A DNA stretch of 64,000 nucleotides, taken from NCBI GenBank assembly GCA_963921195.1, contig OY992537.1, forward strand, positions 173,865,021 through 173,929,020, written 5' to 3'. This DNA comes from Pegoplata infirma (Eukaryota > Arthropoda > Insecta > Diptera > Anthomyiidae). The notes beneath the pieces were generated by a model, which did not search any database, was not told the DNA's origin, and saw only the letters and a list, made by a program, of their open reading frames with translations. Every line of letters begins with the position of its first letter. The first letter of the stretch is position 1. Positions 10,201 through 20,469 of this stretch are shown here, piece by piece. Made by a program: the position numbers and the translations under genes.

Positions 10201-12260
10201 TGGAACGAATGATAGACTCATATTTGCGTAGAGTGATTGACCCGAGGTTGCTTTCGACAAAGCAACATGCATACAGCAAGGGACGATCAACGGAAACAGC
10301 TCTTCATGAGCTCGTTGGTACTATCGAGAGATCGCTTTCGGTAAAGGAGTACACTATGGTGGCCTTTCTTGATATTGAGGGGGCTTTTAATAATGTCATC
10401 CCAGAATCGATAATATTGGCATTGTCTGGTCTGGGAGTAAAGCGTGAAATCGTTTTAATGGTGGAAAGCCTACTTGCCAGTAGACGTATAACGTCTGAAT
10501 TGGGAGCGTCCGTCATATCTCGATTTGTCAATAGGGGCACACCACAAGGAGGTGTTCTTTCGCCGCTTCTTTGGAACCTGGCACTGAATTCAATGCTACT
10601 ATCTCTAGAAGCACGTGGTTGTCATGTTGTCGCATATGCTGACGATGTCGCGATAGCGGTAAAGGGGAAGCATCTGCCAACATTGCGGGACATTCTTCAG
10701 GGTTCTCTGAAAGATCTGTCTAAATGGGCAAGAGACTGTGGTCTAGGAGTTAATCCTAGTAAAACAGAGCTTGTTTTATTTACAAGGAAAAATAAGATTC
10801 CTGCTTTTGATCCTATTTCTCTGGACGGTACTGAAATCACCTTCTCAGATGGAGCCAAGTATCTTGGAGTATTTCTAGATAGGAAGCTGAATTTCAGGCG
10901 TAATATTGAGGAACGTGTGAGAAAAGCAACGATTGCTTTGTATTCCTGTAAAAGGGCCATTGGAAAACGATGGGGTTTTAGCCCTCAAGTCGTTCATTGG
11001 ATCTATACAGCAGTGGTGCGTCCAATTTTGCTGTATGGAATCATTGTCTGGTGGCCTGCTTTAGAAACAAAATCGAACTGTGTCTTTATCACGAAGGTAC
11101 AGAGAATGGCGTCAATGTGCATCACTGGTGCTCTTCGTACTACACCTACGGCTGCATTAGAAATCCTCCTTCACCTGCTACCCTTGGACATATTGGGTAG
11201 GCAGTATGCAGCTGCGTCGGCAATTCGACTTAATAGCACGCTGCAATGGAGGAGCAGCGATTGTGGCCATAGCGCGATCTTGAAAAAGATAACAATACCA
11301 CAAAATGTGGATTGTGCTCCCTCTTTGAGCCTCTTTGAGCGCCACTTTACCACTATGATACCATCCAGGGAGTCTTGGATGGGGGATACTCCGGGAAGTG
11401 GAGCTACCATAAATTTTTACACAGATGGATCGAGGCTGCACGAACAAGTGGGCTTTGGGGTCTATTCGGAAGAGCTTGGATTGAGCCTGGCTCGTAGATT
11501 GCCAGATCATTGCAGTGTCTACCAGGCAGAGATGCTGGCAATAAAGGAAGTGGCTGACTGGTTGAGCTGCAATGTCTTGTCTACAACCGCAGTCAACATC
11601 TATACTGACAGTCAAGCCGCGGTCAAGTCCCTGGATTTAATGTTTCTGAAAACAAGATCTGCCCTTAACTGCCGCACGTCTTTAAATGAGATGGCCAAGC
11701 AGTTTAACATACCACTCATATGGGTCCCAGGGCACAGAGACATTCCAGGGAATTGCAAAGCCGATGAGCTTGCAAGACTAGGAACTACCTTACAGGTTCC
11801 AACAGAATTGGAATGTGTTGGTATGCCTCTAGAAACTTGCAAGCAAAACCTACGGCTTTGTTCTGCGACGGAGACTAATCAAAGATGGGCAAATGGATGG
11901 ACGTGTGAGACAACACGACTGATTTGGCCTTCTCTTAATCAGGGGCGCACAAGTGAGCTGATATCGCTTCCAAGAGGAGAGATTTCAACGGTGGTTTCTA
12001 TAATTACCGGACACTGTCTTATAGGGAAGCACGCAGAGCGGTTAAATGTGCCGTCGAATGACTTTTGCCGAAGTTGCATGGATGAAGAGGAGTTGGAAAC
12101 TATCGAACACTTTATTTGCCATTGCCCGGCACTTTCTGGTCAGCGACTTGCTTCACTGGGATCTAGGGAGCTGTACGATCTTTCAGATTTGTCGGATGTC
12201 AAAATTCAACATCTAAGGAGTTTCATAAGAAGCTCAAACTGGTTTAACGACAGGGACTAG
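7183..12260 (+). pseudogene. LINE ORF2: endonuclease, reverse transcriptase, RNase H; interrupted
   Basis: The likely start is ATG 7183 (MLRFLQINLHHC), 38 nt before the ORF1 stop. Exon-like parts are 7183-7751 and 9228-12260. The insertion plus one 8-bp duplication (1484 bp) separates them, and the frame continues exactly when these are discounted (about 1197 aa). The first part is an apurinic-type endonuclease (IQEPWV, CDANAHHSIWG). Then come reverse transcriptase motifs KSPGPDGIIP, AFLDIEGAFNNV, GTPQGGVLSPLLWN and the catalytic YADD (10634-10645), and RNase H with FYTDGS, AEMLAIKE, YTDSQAA and WVPGHRDIPGN. The C-terminal CRSC-HFICHC is a zinc-finger-like motif. The inserted DNA adds a stop at 7771-7773, so only a truncated endonuclease can be made here. 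Confidence 0.92.
7752..9227. mobile_element. 1476-bp palindromic hAT-type element inside LINE ORF2
   Basis: It begins CAAGGATGCTACACCTCTAT and ends in the exact reverse complement. The 8-bp duplication GTATCAGA lies at 7744-7751 and 9228-9235. Almost the whole element is one palindrome: the arms span about 7752-8416 and 8552-9227, with a ~135-bp AT-rich centre. Each arm holds three ~120-bp subrepeats marked by ATTAGGAACAAATGCCTAC (8075-8340 on the left). The terminal ~90 bp are poor AT text built of TTTATTCC. No coding capacity was seen. The 8-bp duplication and CA-first termini indicate hAT mobilisation. The architecture is foldback. Confidence 0.9.
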
Positions 12261-12362
12261 TAGGGAAACCTATTACGATCCCGTGGTATCACAATGGACC
12301 TCAGAGTCTACGTGTGTTGACGTAAAACGTCAGCAGCCACTTACAACCTAACCTAACCTACC

Positions 12363-12374
12363 TAGTTAAGTTTT
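12363..12374 (+). repeat. LINE copy 1 target duplication, right
   Basis: TAGTTAAGTTTT follows the CCTAA-repeat tail and matches 5671-5682 exactly. Confidence 0.85.
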
Positions 12375-12654
12375 CCACTTTTTAAATAAATTTTCTTTTT
12401 GAGTGTGGTATAAAATTTTAATTGCATTTAGCTCCTTTTTAAAAATTTAGCTCCTTTTAAAAAATTGAATTAAAATTTTTCGAAAAATGTAACATTTTGG
12501 TGATAAGTATAAAAAAACAGTACAAAAACAGTACACGCTTTAAAAAACAGTACTTTTGCGTGCTGTTTTAGGTGCTGTGCATAAAACAGTACTTTTTATA
12601 AAAAACAGTACATGTACTGTTTAAAACAGTACGAATGGCAACCCAAGTTGGAGA

Positions 12655-12884
12655 CCAAAGACAAATTATACTTTTGCGCTTTATACCAGATTTGTGTTCC
12701 ACTCAATGGATGCTGTGCAGGCTTTCAAATAATGCAAAAATCGTAATTTTTCGCATTTTTAACCGTGAATAACTAAAAATCTGGACGTGATGGAAAAATT
12801 TGGAGTACAGATTTGGAATCAGATCAAAGTCTACTAAAATTGATCACAAGAATTCAAACCGGAAAATGACTGTTGAGCGGTGTA
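12655..12884. other. Unassigned DNA
   Basis: Text such as GTTCCACTCAATGG and GATTTGGAATCAGA resembles fragments near 22700-23100. No element ends were resolved. Confidence 0.3.
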
Positions 12885-12977
12885 ATTAAACCCTACACCA
12901 CTCAGTCTATGGGTTATAATAAATATGCGCTGATATGTGTAACTGCCCGAAATATTGGCCCAAGACCCACTTTGAAG
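12885..12977 (+). repeat. Dispersed repeat B, second copy
   Basis: Near-identical over about 90 bp to 2945-3046, including ACCCTACACCACTC and CCCGAAATATTGG. Confidence 0.75.
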
Positions 12978-13039
12978 TAAGGTAAATTTATTTAAGGTAT
13001 ATTTACGAATTTTCAAAACGAAATAAAAATATTTTTTTC

Positions 13040-13200
13040 GGCATAAAGATGATTCGATAAAATTTTTCTGATCACATATTCGTGTTTAAGAAATGTGTTT
13101 TTTTTTTAACAAAAATATTTTTAACATACACTTTTCCAATATTAAAAAATTTGTCTGTGTTGAGGGCTTTGTCCACAAAAAATGAAAATGCCTACACCAG
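13040..13200 (+). repeat. Dispersed repeat C fragment
   Basis: Matches 18290-18450, including AACATACAC-TTTCCA, TTGAGGGCTTTGTCCACA and AAAAATGAAAATGCCT. Confidence 0.6.
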
Positions 13201-13435
13201 TGTTTTCCGGAAAATGGGCCCCAAGTTTAAATATAGAAAAAAGTACGGTCATAACCCCCATATTTGTTATGGACCTATGACCGCTTTCAAACCAATCATA
13301 ACACATATTAATTTTGGCACAGATTTTAACACAGGCTCTATGAAAGGTCATTGTCAGTAAAGGTCTGCCACCTAATGCATGTAGTTTGTAATTCAAAAGC
13401 CCGACCAAAGTCTGGCTACGCAGAAAAACTTTTGA

Positions 13436-14050
13436 GACAAAAACAAGTGAGTTTGTTACATTCGGCTGTGTCAAATCTTTCATACCCTCCAAAATGTAAA
13501 AAACAATATAAACAAGTAAGAGTGTTAAATTCGGCTGTGCCGAATCTTTTATACCCTCCAACACGTTTAAAATTAAAAAAAAAATCGCAGGGGCGTCTTT
13601 TTTTTTTTTTGGTGGGGAAGAGGGGGGTCGGCGGAGTTGGTGGGGGACACCTGTACCCCCATTATATATGTCTACAAATTATTTGTTTATGATATTTACG
13701 CTTAAATAATAAATTTTTATCGTTATTTTTAATTAATTTCTATAACCATGCCCCCAAAGGGGGGCGGCCTGAAAAAATTCGAATTTTCTAACTCCCTTGG
13801 TCCAAGCGCAGGTCTACGAACATAATATGGCATACAAATGCTACATTTGTTGAGCAAAAATTAAAAAAATCATGTAAAAATATCGTATTTTTCAGGGGTC
13901 GTTTTAGTTCTTCAAGGGGGAACTTTTTTCCCCCTGGTCCGATTTTGCCCATCTTCGAACTTAACCTTACCAGTAACATAAGAGATATTCTTACCTAATT
14001 TCAGGAGTCTAGCTCTTTTGGTTTGGACTGCATCGTTATTTCTACAGACG
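13436..14050 (-). repeat. Dispersed repeat A, minus-strand copy with doubled 3' end
   Basis: Starts ACAAGTGAG...ACATTCGGCTGTG...ATACCCTCCA. This terminal block is repeated once more at 13513-13560. The GGGGCGTC block, a C/G-rich stretch and the AGGAGTCTAGCTCTTTTG region follow. The usual outer end (TATACCCCCATACTGTGG) is absent, so the copy is truncated. Confidence 0.75.
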
Positions 14051-14750
14051 CACATTGGTTCCAAATCAAAATCTAGCTGGACAAAAGTCCAAAAATTAGT
14101 GTCCTTAAAATTGGGAATTAATAGTGCTAGGGGCAAGCTAAGGGTGTGTTCTGATCAAACTAATAACCATTTTTTGGAATTAGGTCTTTAACTTTGTTAA
14201 ATATGCGAATGAAATAACATTTTTGGTATCCAATATTTAAAAAAAAAAAAAAAATATGTATAAGTGTTCAACTAATAACATCATATTATCCATGTTGCAT
14301 CAATGGTTTCAAAACGGTTTATGTGCAAGAAAGCTACAGATTTATACTTATGCTGGACATTAATAAGAAATTTATTATCGATCTTCTTCTTACATTTTTT
14401 GTACTTTGAAGTATGGTCAATAATAACAATATTTTTGAGGACTTATGAAACTTCCGCAGCTTGCCAAAACCGAATCCAGGCATATCATGTGGAATTACTA
14501 CATACAACTTATAGATAATTTACTACTGAACGTTGTTATGCAGACATTTTTTGCAGGTTTTTACAGGTTTAAAATTAATCACAGTTTTTATGAAAATAGA
14601 TTTTCGCCTAAAATTTTTTTTCTAAATAAAGTATCGAATTTTTGTAAGTTTTTGATAACTTTTAAGTATTATAATTATGCTTAGCTTAAATAAAGCATTA
14701 ACTGTGATGTTTCCTATTAAACCGCGGCCAATTACACACTTCGACTAAAT
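14051..14750. other. Unassigned AT-rich DNA
   Basis: Short overlapping frames at 14303-14684 have no recognisable motif. Nothing else was seen. Confidence 0.4.
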
Positions 14751-14754
14751 TCAA

Positions 14755-15228
14755 AAATGTCCGTCTGTCCGTCTGTAGAGGACACGATACAGTCCAAAAT
14801 AAAAGAGCTAGACTTCCGAAGTTTGGCACGAATATGTCTTATATTCCTAGGCAGGTTAAGTTCGGAAATAGATAAAATCGGACAAAGGGGAAAAAAGTTC
14901 CCCCCTGGAGAACTAAACCAACCTAAGAAAAATCGCATTTTTTGCAGGGTTTTTTGTGCTTTTGCTAAGCAAATGCAACATTCTTCTCTCAGATGAAGTT
15001 CGAAATCGCAAGGGGAAGGTGCTCCCTAACGTCTCCCACCAATCCCCCCCAAAAAAAAAGACGCCCCTGTATTTTTTTTATATTGTTTTTTTTACATTTT
15101 GGAGGGTATAAAAGATTCGGCACAGCCGAATGTAACACTCACTGGTTTTTTATTTTTTTTTTTTACATTTTGGAGGGTATAAAAGATTCGGCATAGCCGA
15201 ATTTAATACTCTCACTTGTTTCATTCAA
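14755..15228 (+). repeat. Dispersed repeat A, plus-strand copy with doubled 3' end
   Basis: Runs from TGTCCGTCTGTCCG through AAAAGAGCTAGACTTCCG to two successive GGAGGGTATAAAAGATTCGG ends (15100 and 15171), finishing ACTCTCACTTGTTT. It lacks the outer 5' part. The 59-codon to 79-codon frames inside it are non-coding. Confidence 0.75.
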
Positions 15229-15485
15229 TTACACTTCTCGACAAAAAAATTTTTTTTCTAGAGATTACAAAACTTTCAAAAAATAAGTTTTTGCATTTCA
15301 TATTTCTGTTCTGCATATAAACCATTTTTGTCATTAATGAATTACTGAAATTAGAAAAAAAATAAAAAGTTGTCGATTAGTGTAATCGACTAAGAAAAAT
15401 TTAAACATGTTTTTTGAACTCAGCGACCCCAAAAACATATAAAACGGTGATAAAATAATTTTGTCCAGCTAGATTTGGACTTGGA
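15229..15485. other. Spacer between repeat A copies
   Basis: AT-rich, with TTTTGTCCAGCTAGATTTGG near 15460 that also occurs reversed at 14070. No other structure was seen. Confidence 0.35.
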
Positions 15486-15930
15486 ACCACTGTGAGACGG
15501 ACGGACGGACATCGCTAGAGTGTCTTAGATTCTATCATGGATCAATATTATATATACTTTGTGGGGTCCCCGACCGATATTTCGATGTGTTACACACGAA
15601 ATGACAAAGTGAGTATACCCCCATACTGTGGTTGGAGGGTATAAAAAAATGTAGGGACGTCTTTTGTTTTGGGGGAGGTGTTGGTGGGAGACGTTATGGG
15701 GCACCTTCCCCTTTCGATTTTGAACTTCTTCTGAGATAACAATGTTGATTTGCTTAGCAAAAGTACAAAAAGCCCTGGAAAAATGCGGTTTTTCTTAGGT
15801 TGGTTTAATTTTCCAAGTAGGGACTTTTTTTTTCCCTTGGTCCGATTTTGCCTATTTCCAAACATAACCTGCCTAGGAGTATACGACATATTCGTGCCAA
15901 ACTTCGGAAGTCTAGCACTTTTATTTTAAT
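15486..15930 (-). repeat. Dispersed repeat A, rearranged minus-strand copies
   Basis: GACGGACGGACGGACATCGC to GGTTGGAGGGTATAAAAA (15490-15648) is the 5' part of the repeat. It is followed directly, in the same orientation, by the middle part of another copy (15650-15930). Two units appear joined head to tail with the intervening 3' end lost. Confidence 0.7.
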
Positions 15931-16574
15931 TAAAAAACATCAAGCGTCATTTTGGTTCCGCTATTTAAAAAATTTGATCGCGGAATTATAAAACACCCGG
16001 GAACCGAGTTTAATTGTCAAATTTTAAGTCTCTACGACCTATACAGGTTTGAGGTCTGGTGTCTCCCGTTGACATGAGATAATCCATATAAAAATCTACA
16101 TTTACGCATCATATTAAAGACTCCTAAACTTATAATGGCTTATGGAAACTGTCCATTTTATCATATGCATGTGTTGAAAAAATAGAATATGATGAATTTT
16201 GACATTTTAGATGAGTGCACATAAAGTCACTTTTGTCTCAGAGAAACTTCGAAAGGATTAATATAGTGGCGTTTGTTAAAACATAAATGATAGCAGTAAT
16301 ATTTTGCCATCTTTTCTTCCTTCAGTTTTTGCCCACAATATTTTCTAAGCTGTTGGCCTACACTCTTATGTAAAATGTGTCGTATAAAGTTTTGAGAAAA
16401 CCTTTACCATGTTGGCTAACTAAATATAAGTATGTATCTGCACCGCGTGTTCATAAAGTCTACTGCATTTTGATTCTGATATTCATAGGAAAGCCAGTAA
16501 CACTTTCGATTTATATTTTAATACAAATTTTGTCATTACGGTTTAAGTTGAAGACTGTAGAAGAAAAATTTAAT
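15931..16574. other. Unassigned AT-rich DNA
   Basis: No terminal repeats or coding motifs were recognised. Confidence 0.35.
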
Positions 16575-16665
16575 TTCTAAAAATTATAGACATTTCTGGT
16601 ATTCCCATACCGGTTTCAAAATGGTATCTTCAGTAGGATTTTAAATGGCGGTTTCTTTTGCAAAT
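16575..16665 (-). repeat. Repeat D fragment
   Basis: AAAATTATAGACATTTCTGG, ATTCCCATACCGGTTTCAAA and CAGTAGGATTTTAAATG are the reverse complement of text in 3911-4250. Confidence 0.7.
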
Positions 16666-16949
16666 CGTAATTGTTTTTTTAAAAGTGAATATTAATCAAC
16701 ATCTACCCTGTCTATTAGCAATAAATAAAAGTCTGTTTGACTCAAATTTGGTAATTTAACACTTATTAAAGATATAGCCAAATATACATCCAATCGGGCA
16801 TAGATTTTCATGTGTGGAGTTTTCCGACACATGAAATTCAGAATACATGTTGTACATAGTCTAAGTATGTGTTAGATTATATTGAGGTTTAAATTCGATT
16901 ATTAGATTTCCCGATTATTCACTAAAATTTTGGTTAATGCCAAAACACT

Positions 16950-17215
16950 CAAATAAAAAAATGCCTATATTTTGAAAAGACGATTTGATACAATTTTTCT
17001 GATGTCAGATTCGTGTTTAGGAGGCAAAACAACTTTAGGAAATATGTTTTTTTTTATTTTACCAAAAAAATCTGAAAAACTGGGGCGAAATTTATAAAAA
17101 ATAATATGCAAATTTGGTTCAAAACTTTGACTTCTTTTGCAAATATTTCTGTATAAACTCAATGGGTTTTAACAACAGGCTCTCTTTATTGGAGTGTCTA
17201 CTTAACATATCTGCC
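16950..17215 (+). repeat. Dispersed repeat C
   Basis: Reverse-complement partner of 3370-3719, with GATGTCAGATTCGTGTTTAG and TCTTTATTGGAGTGTCTACT. The short minus-strand frame at 16965 is incidental. Confidence 0.65.
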
Positions 17216-17255
17216 TTGAACAGGGAATCTCTTGAAAAATTCGAATGCATATAAG

Positions 17256-17753
17256 TAGGAATGAGATTTTCATGCACTAAAAAATCAAAAATATGCACTT
17301 AAAATATGCGCTAAAAAAAGTCAAAATACGCACTCAAAAACCTAAAAATATGCACTAAAAAATAAAATCTGTATAATAAAAATTTTGTTTTGGAAAGGCT
17401 TAAAAAGCAAAAAACAAAGTCGGGTTTAAATGGTACATCTAAAATTTTATATAATCAAGTGTTTTTTTAGAAATTAAGACAATCTATAAAAAAAAAATAT
17501 TTTTCTTATTTTCAAAAAAAAATTTTAAAATAATTTTTGAAACCAATAAATTTAAATTTGTGTTTTACAATTTTATGCCAAAATATGCAATTAAAATTTG
17601 GAAATATGCATTTTAAACCAAAATATGCAAAAATATGCAAAAACAAATCGATGTCATTTTAACGCAAATTTCTTGATTCGGAAAGATAATTGGTCGATAT
17701 CGTTTTAAGACTATCGACAAAAAACTTGCATTTGCATGGAAATCACATCCCTA
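17256..17753. mobile_element. hAT-type MITE (TAGGRATG...CATCCCTA), AATATGC-rich
   Basis: Termini TAGGAATGAGATTTTCATGC and GCATGGAAATCACATCCCTA form an inverted repeat. Octamers CATATAAG (17248-17255) and CTTATAAG (17754-17761) match at 7 of 8. The body is rich in AATATGCA units. Related elements lie at 26701-27184 and 62932-63825, sharing AATCGATGCCATTTTA near the right end. Non-coding. Confidence 0.8.
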
Positions 17754-17761
17754 CTTATAAG

Positions 17762-18147
17762 TAGTGTCCGACCGAACAGTTCGGCCAAAAAATGGTATTG
17801 GCCAAAAATTAATATTTGCCAGCATTTTTAACAGCTTTTTCAGATGGCCGTTTGTTTGTTTAGGCGGTAAAGGACTATTCTGACTTTCAAATTTAATAGC
17901 GAGGACGAAGTTAAGCACCAATTTAGATGTTCGGTAACCAAACTTTCGGCCAAATTGAAAAAAGTTCCGTTACCGAACTTCGAAATTGTGGCTTAACTTC
18001 GTACTCGTTCTTAAATTTTACACTCAGAATCGTCTTCCATTGCCTCAACAATTCTACCCCATATAAAAAAAGTTGTTAAAAGTACTCCCAAATACCGAAT
18101 TTTTGATTAAATGACGTTTTTTGGCCGAACTGTTCGGTCGGACACTA
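17762..18147. mobile_element. hAT-type MITE (TAGTGTCCGACC), second copy
   Basis: Starts TAGTGTCCGACCGAACAGTT and ends in its reverse complement. An exact 8-bp duplication, CTTATAAG, lies at 17754-17761 and 18148-18155. The left duplication is also the right flank of the preceding MITE, so this one landed at that element's edge. Non-coding, 386 bp. Confidence 0.92.
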
Positions 18148-18289
18148 CTTATAAGGATATAACCAAAAAATGACATTTTTAACTTCCTTATAATGTCCTG
18201 ATGGTATCCATGATCATATCGAGTCCGGATTTCTTGCAAAAGTTAGGCAATTTTATTGGGAGTCGAATAAAAAAATATGAATAACTTTA

Positions 18290-18450
18290 ACATACACCTT
18301 TCCACTTTAAAAAAATTTGCCGGTTTTGAGGGCTTGGTCCACAAAAAATAAAAATGCCTTTATCTCGAGAAGGCGATTTTGTACAACTTTTTTGATGACA
18401 ACTTCGTGTTTAGGAGGTTAAAATACTTTAGAAAATATACCCTAGAAGTT
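18290..18450 (+). repeat. Dispersed repeat C fragment
   Basis: TTTATCTCGAGAAGGCGATT and TTCGTGTTTAGGAGG correspond to reversed text at 3410-3470 and direct text at 16980-17020. Confidence 0.6.
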
Positions 18451-18634
18451 TGTGCAAAAAAGGTTGATTTTTGTAGAGTAGTGCTATAGAACACTAAACT
18501 TAACAAGATTCCAAAAAAAATTTTACACGGATTTAGTTTAAAAAAAATTGCCTTTTTTGGAGGTACATATTTTTAATAATTTTGTATACATCCAATCTAC
18601 TCGCAATAATTGATTACGAATTCCTTTTTTATGC

Positions 18635-19173
18635 TTTTTATACCCTCCAACCACAGTATGGGGGTATACTCACTTTGTCATTCCGTGTGTAACGCATCGA
18701 AATATCGGTCTAGGACCCCATAAAGTATATATTTTATTGATCAGTGATCGATTCTAAGACATTCTAGCGATGTCCGTCCGTCTGTCCGTCTGTAGAAGAC
18801 ACGATACAGTCCAAAATAAAAGAGCTAGACTTCCGAAGTTTGGCACGAATATGTCTTATGTTCCTAGGCAGGTTAAGTTCGGAAATGGGCAAAATCGGAC
18901 CAAGGGGAAAAAGTTCCCCCTTGGAGAACTAAACCAACCTAAGAAAAACCGCATTTTTTGAAGGGTTTTTTGTACTTTTGCTAAGCAAATGCAACATTCT
19001 TATCTCAAAAGAAGTTCAAAATCGCAAGGGGAAGGTGCCCCTAACGTCTCCCACCAACCCCCCCCCCCCAAAAAAAAACGACGCCCCTGGATTTTTTTTT
19101 TTATATTGTTTTTTTACATTTTGGAGGGTATAAAAGATTCGGCACAGCCGAATGTAACACTCTCACTTGTTTT
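18635..19173 (+). repeat. Dispersed repeat A, most complete plus-strand copy
   Basis: Begins TTTTTATACCCTCCAACCAC and ends GATTCGGCACAGCCGAATGT...ACTTGTTT. The beginning can fold (TACCCTCC with a later GGGGGTAT), and ATTCGG-CACAG-CCGAAT lies about 15 nt before the end. There are no terminal inverted repeats and no coding region. The GTCCGTCCGTCTGTCCG run at 18770 is a diagnostic internal landmark. Confidence 0.85.
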
Positions 19174-19233
19174 AGTTAAGTTATACAATTTTATCATTAT
19201 CTTAATTACCTAAGACAAATAATTATATGTGCA

Positions 19234-20238
19234 TTTTTATACCCTCCACTCTAGTGATAGAGGGTATATATAAGTTTGTCATTCCGTTTGTAACACATCG
19301 AAATATTGGTCTAAGACCCCATAAAGTATATATATTCATGATCCTTGATCGATTTTAAGTCGATCTAGCGATGTCCGTCCGTCCGTCTGTCTGTCTGTCC
19401 GTTGAAAACACGCTAACTTTTGAAAGACTTTATGGAGGCTCCTGAAGTTTGACATATATGTTCTCCATTTACCGGGTCAGGTTGGTATTGCAATCCAGCG
19501 AAATCGGTCAAGTGGTTCAAAAGTTATGAGCAAAAGAGTAAATTTCGGCAAGGGTATTTTTCGAATTTACAAGATTAAAACCACTATAACTTTCGAAAGA
19601 CAATTCTGAGGGGAATGAAGCTTAGCTTGTATATTTGTCGTTCCCCAAGGCTGTTTGGTTTTGAATTTCAGCAAAATCGGTTCAGTGGTTCAAAATTTAT
19701 AAGCAAAGCACTGAATTTCAGATTTGTTTCATCTAAAATGCCACGTGTTTTTACAAGTTTTAAAAGCATTGGTGGTAACTAAACAATGCTTTTCAAACTT
19801 GTTTAATTTTAAAGCAATGCTTTTTAAACTTGTTTAGTTTTAAAAACATTGGTAACTTAAAAATTACACTCAAAAAAAATTTTACACTCAAAAAAATTTT
19901 ACACTCAAAAAAAATTTACACAAAAAAAATTTAGTTTTTTTTTACAAAAATGAGAATATTTTGTGTACATACGTACGTGCATTCACTCAGAAATATTTTT
20001 ACAATAAAAAAAATATTACACTCGAAAAAAATTTTACACTCAAAAAAAAAATTAGTAATTTTGCTTTTTTTAAAAAAAAAAAAAAAAATACAAAAAAATA
20101 GTTTTTTACTCAAAATAAAATATTTCTAATCAAAATTGTTAACTTTTCACGTTAAAAAATATTCTACCCTTTAAAAAAATGCATTGTGGAGGGTATTCAT
20201 AGATTCGGCAAAGTCGAATTTAACTTTTCTACTTGTTT
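19234..20238 (+). repeat. Dispersed repeat A2 (long form), inserted in the Tc1 foldback
   Basis: Starts TTTTTATACCCTCCACTCTA with a hairpin (ACCCTC-CACTCTAGTG-ATAGAGGGT) and ends GATTCGGCAAAGTCGAATTT...CTACTTGTTT. The opposite arm of the foldback shows the uninterrupted target (GCACTGTATTATATTGAC), so the ends are well placed and T-rich. No target duplication is evident. A run of TTTTACACTCAAAAAAA units fills 19860-20120. A second copy is at 59566-62074. Confidence 0.8.
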
Positions 20239-20469
20239 TATATTGAGTTATAGGAACGAAAATAAATTATTTTTTCATGTTTGGTTAATATTTTATTATG
20301 TTTATATATAAGCATTAAAATCATAAACATTTTAATTTTATACCTTATTTTTTAAAACTGAAAATAACGAAAAAGGAAATACTTCATATATTTTCTATAG
20401 AAAATAATTATATGTGCATAAAAGAAAATTCGTACATATTCTTTTTGATTTGCAATGCAATTAAGTATT

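Larger units (their letters stand above)
5683..12362 (+). mobile_element. Full-length LOA/I-like LINE retrotransposon, split by a hAT-type element
   Basis: A non-LTR retrotransposon of about 5.2 kb after discounting the 1476-bp insertion. Order: 134-bp 5' leader, ORF1 (5817-7220), ORF2 (7183-12260, broken by 7752-9227), and a 102-bp 3' tail ending in CCTAA repeats instead of poly(A). It is flanked by a 12-bp duplication. Endonuclease, reverse transcriptase, RNase H and a terminal Cys/His motif place it among RNase H-bearing LINE clades. LOA is favoured by the ORF1 type and by the start of ORF2. Apart from the insertion the frames are intact, and ORF2 closely matches the copy at 54790-58463, so both are young. 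Confidence 0.93.
3720..12654. mobile_element. Candidate hAT-type element with CAGTAC-rich ends, host of the LINE
   Basis: The left end, TAGGGTTACCAG, and the right end, TGGCAACCCA, form a short imperfect inverted repeat like that of the hAT elements at 32805 and 52936. Each end is followed by several CAGTAC/CAGTACATT motifs (3747-3805 and 12517-12630). No 8-bp duplication was found, since the flanks TCTCGAGA and AGTTGGAG differ, so one boundary may be rearranged. The insert consists of the 3911-4686 repeats, unassigned DNA and the LINE. Confidence 0.45.

Noticed and set aside
11178..11615. Antisense frames over the LINE, such as the 145-codon one
   Set aside because: They are shadows of conserved ORF2 codons and recur in the same positions opposite copy 2.
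9225..12260. Independent gene starting at 9225
   Set aside because: It is the continuation of ORF2 after the inserted palindrome; the apparent start is a TTG at the insertion edge.
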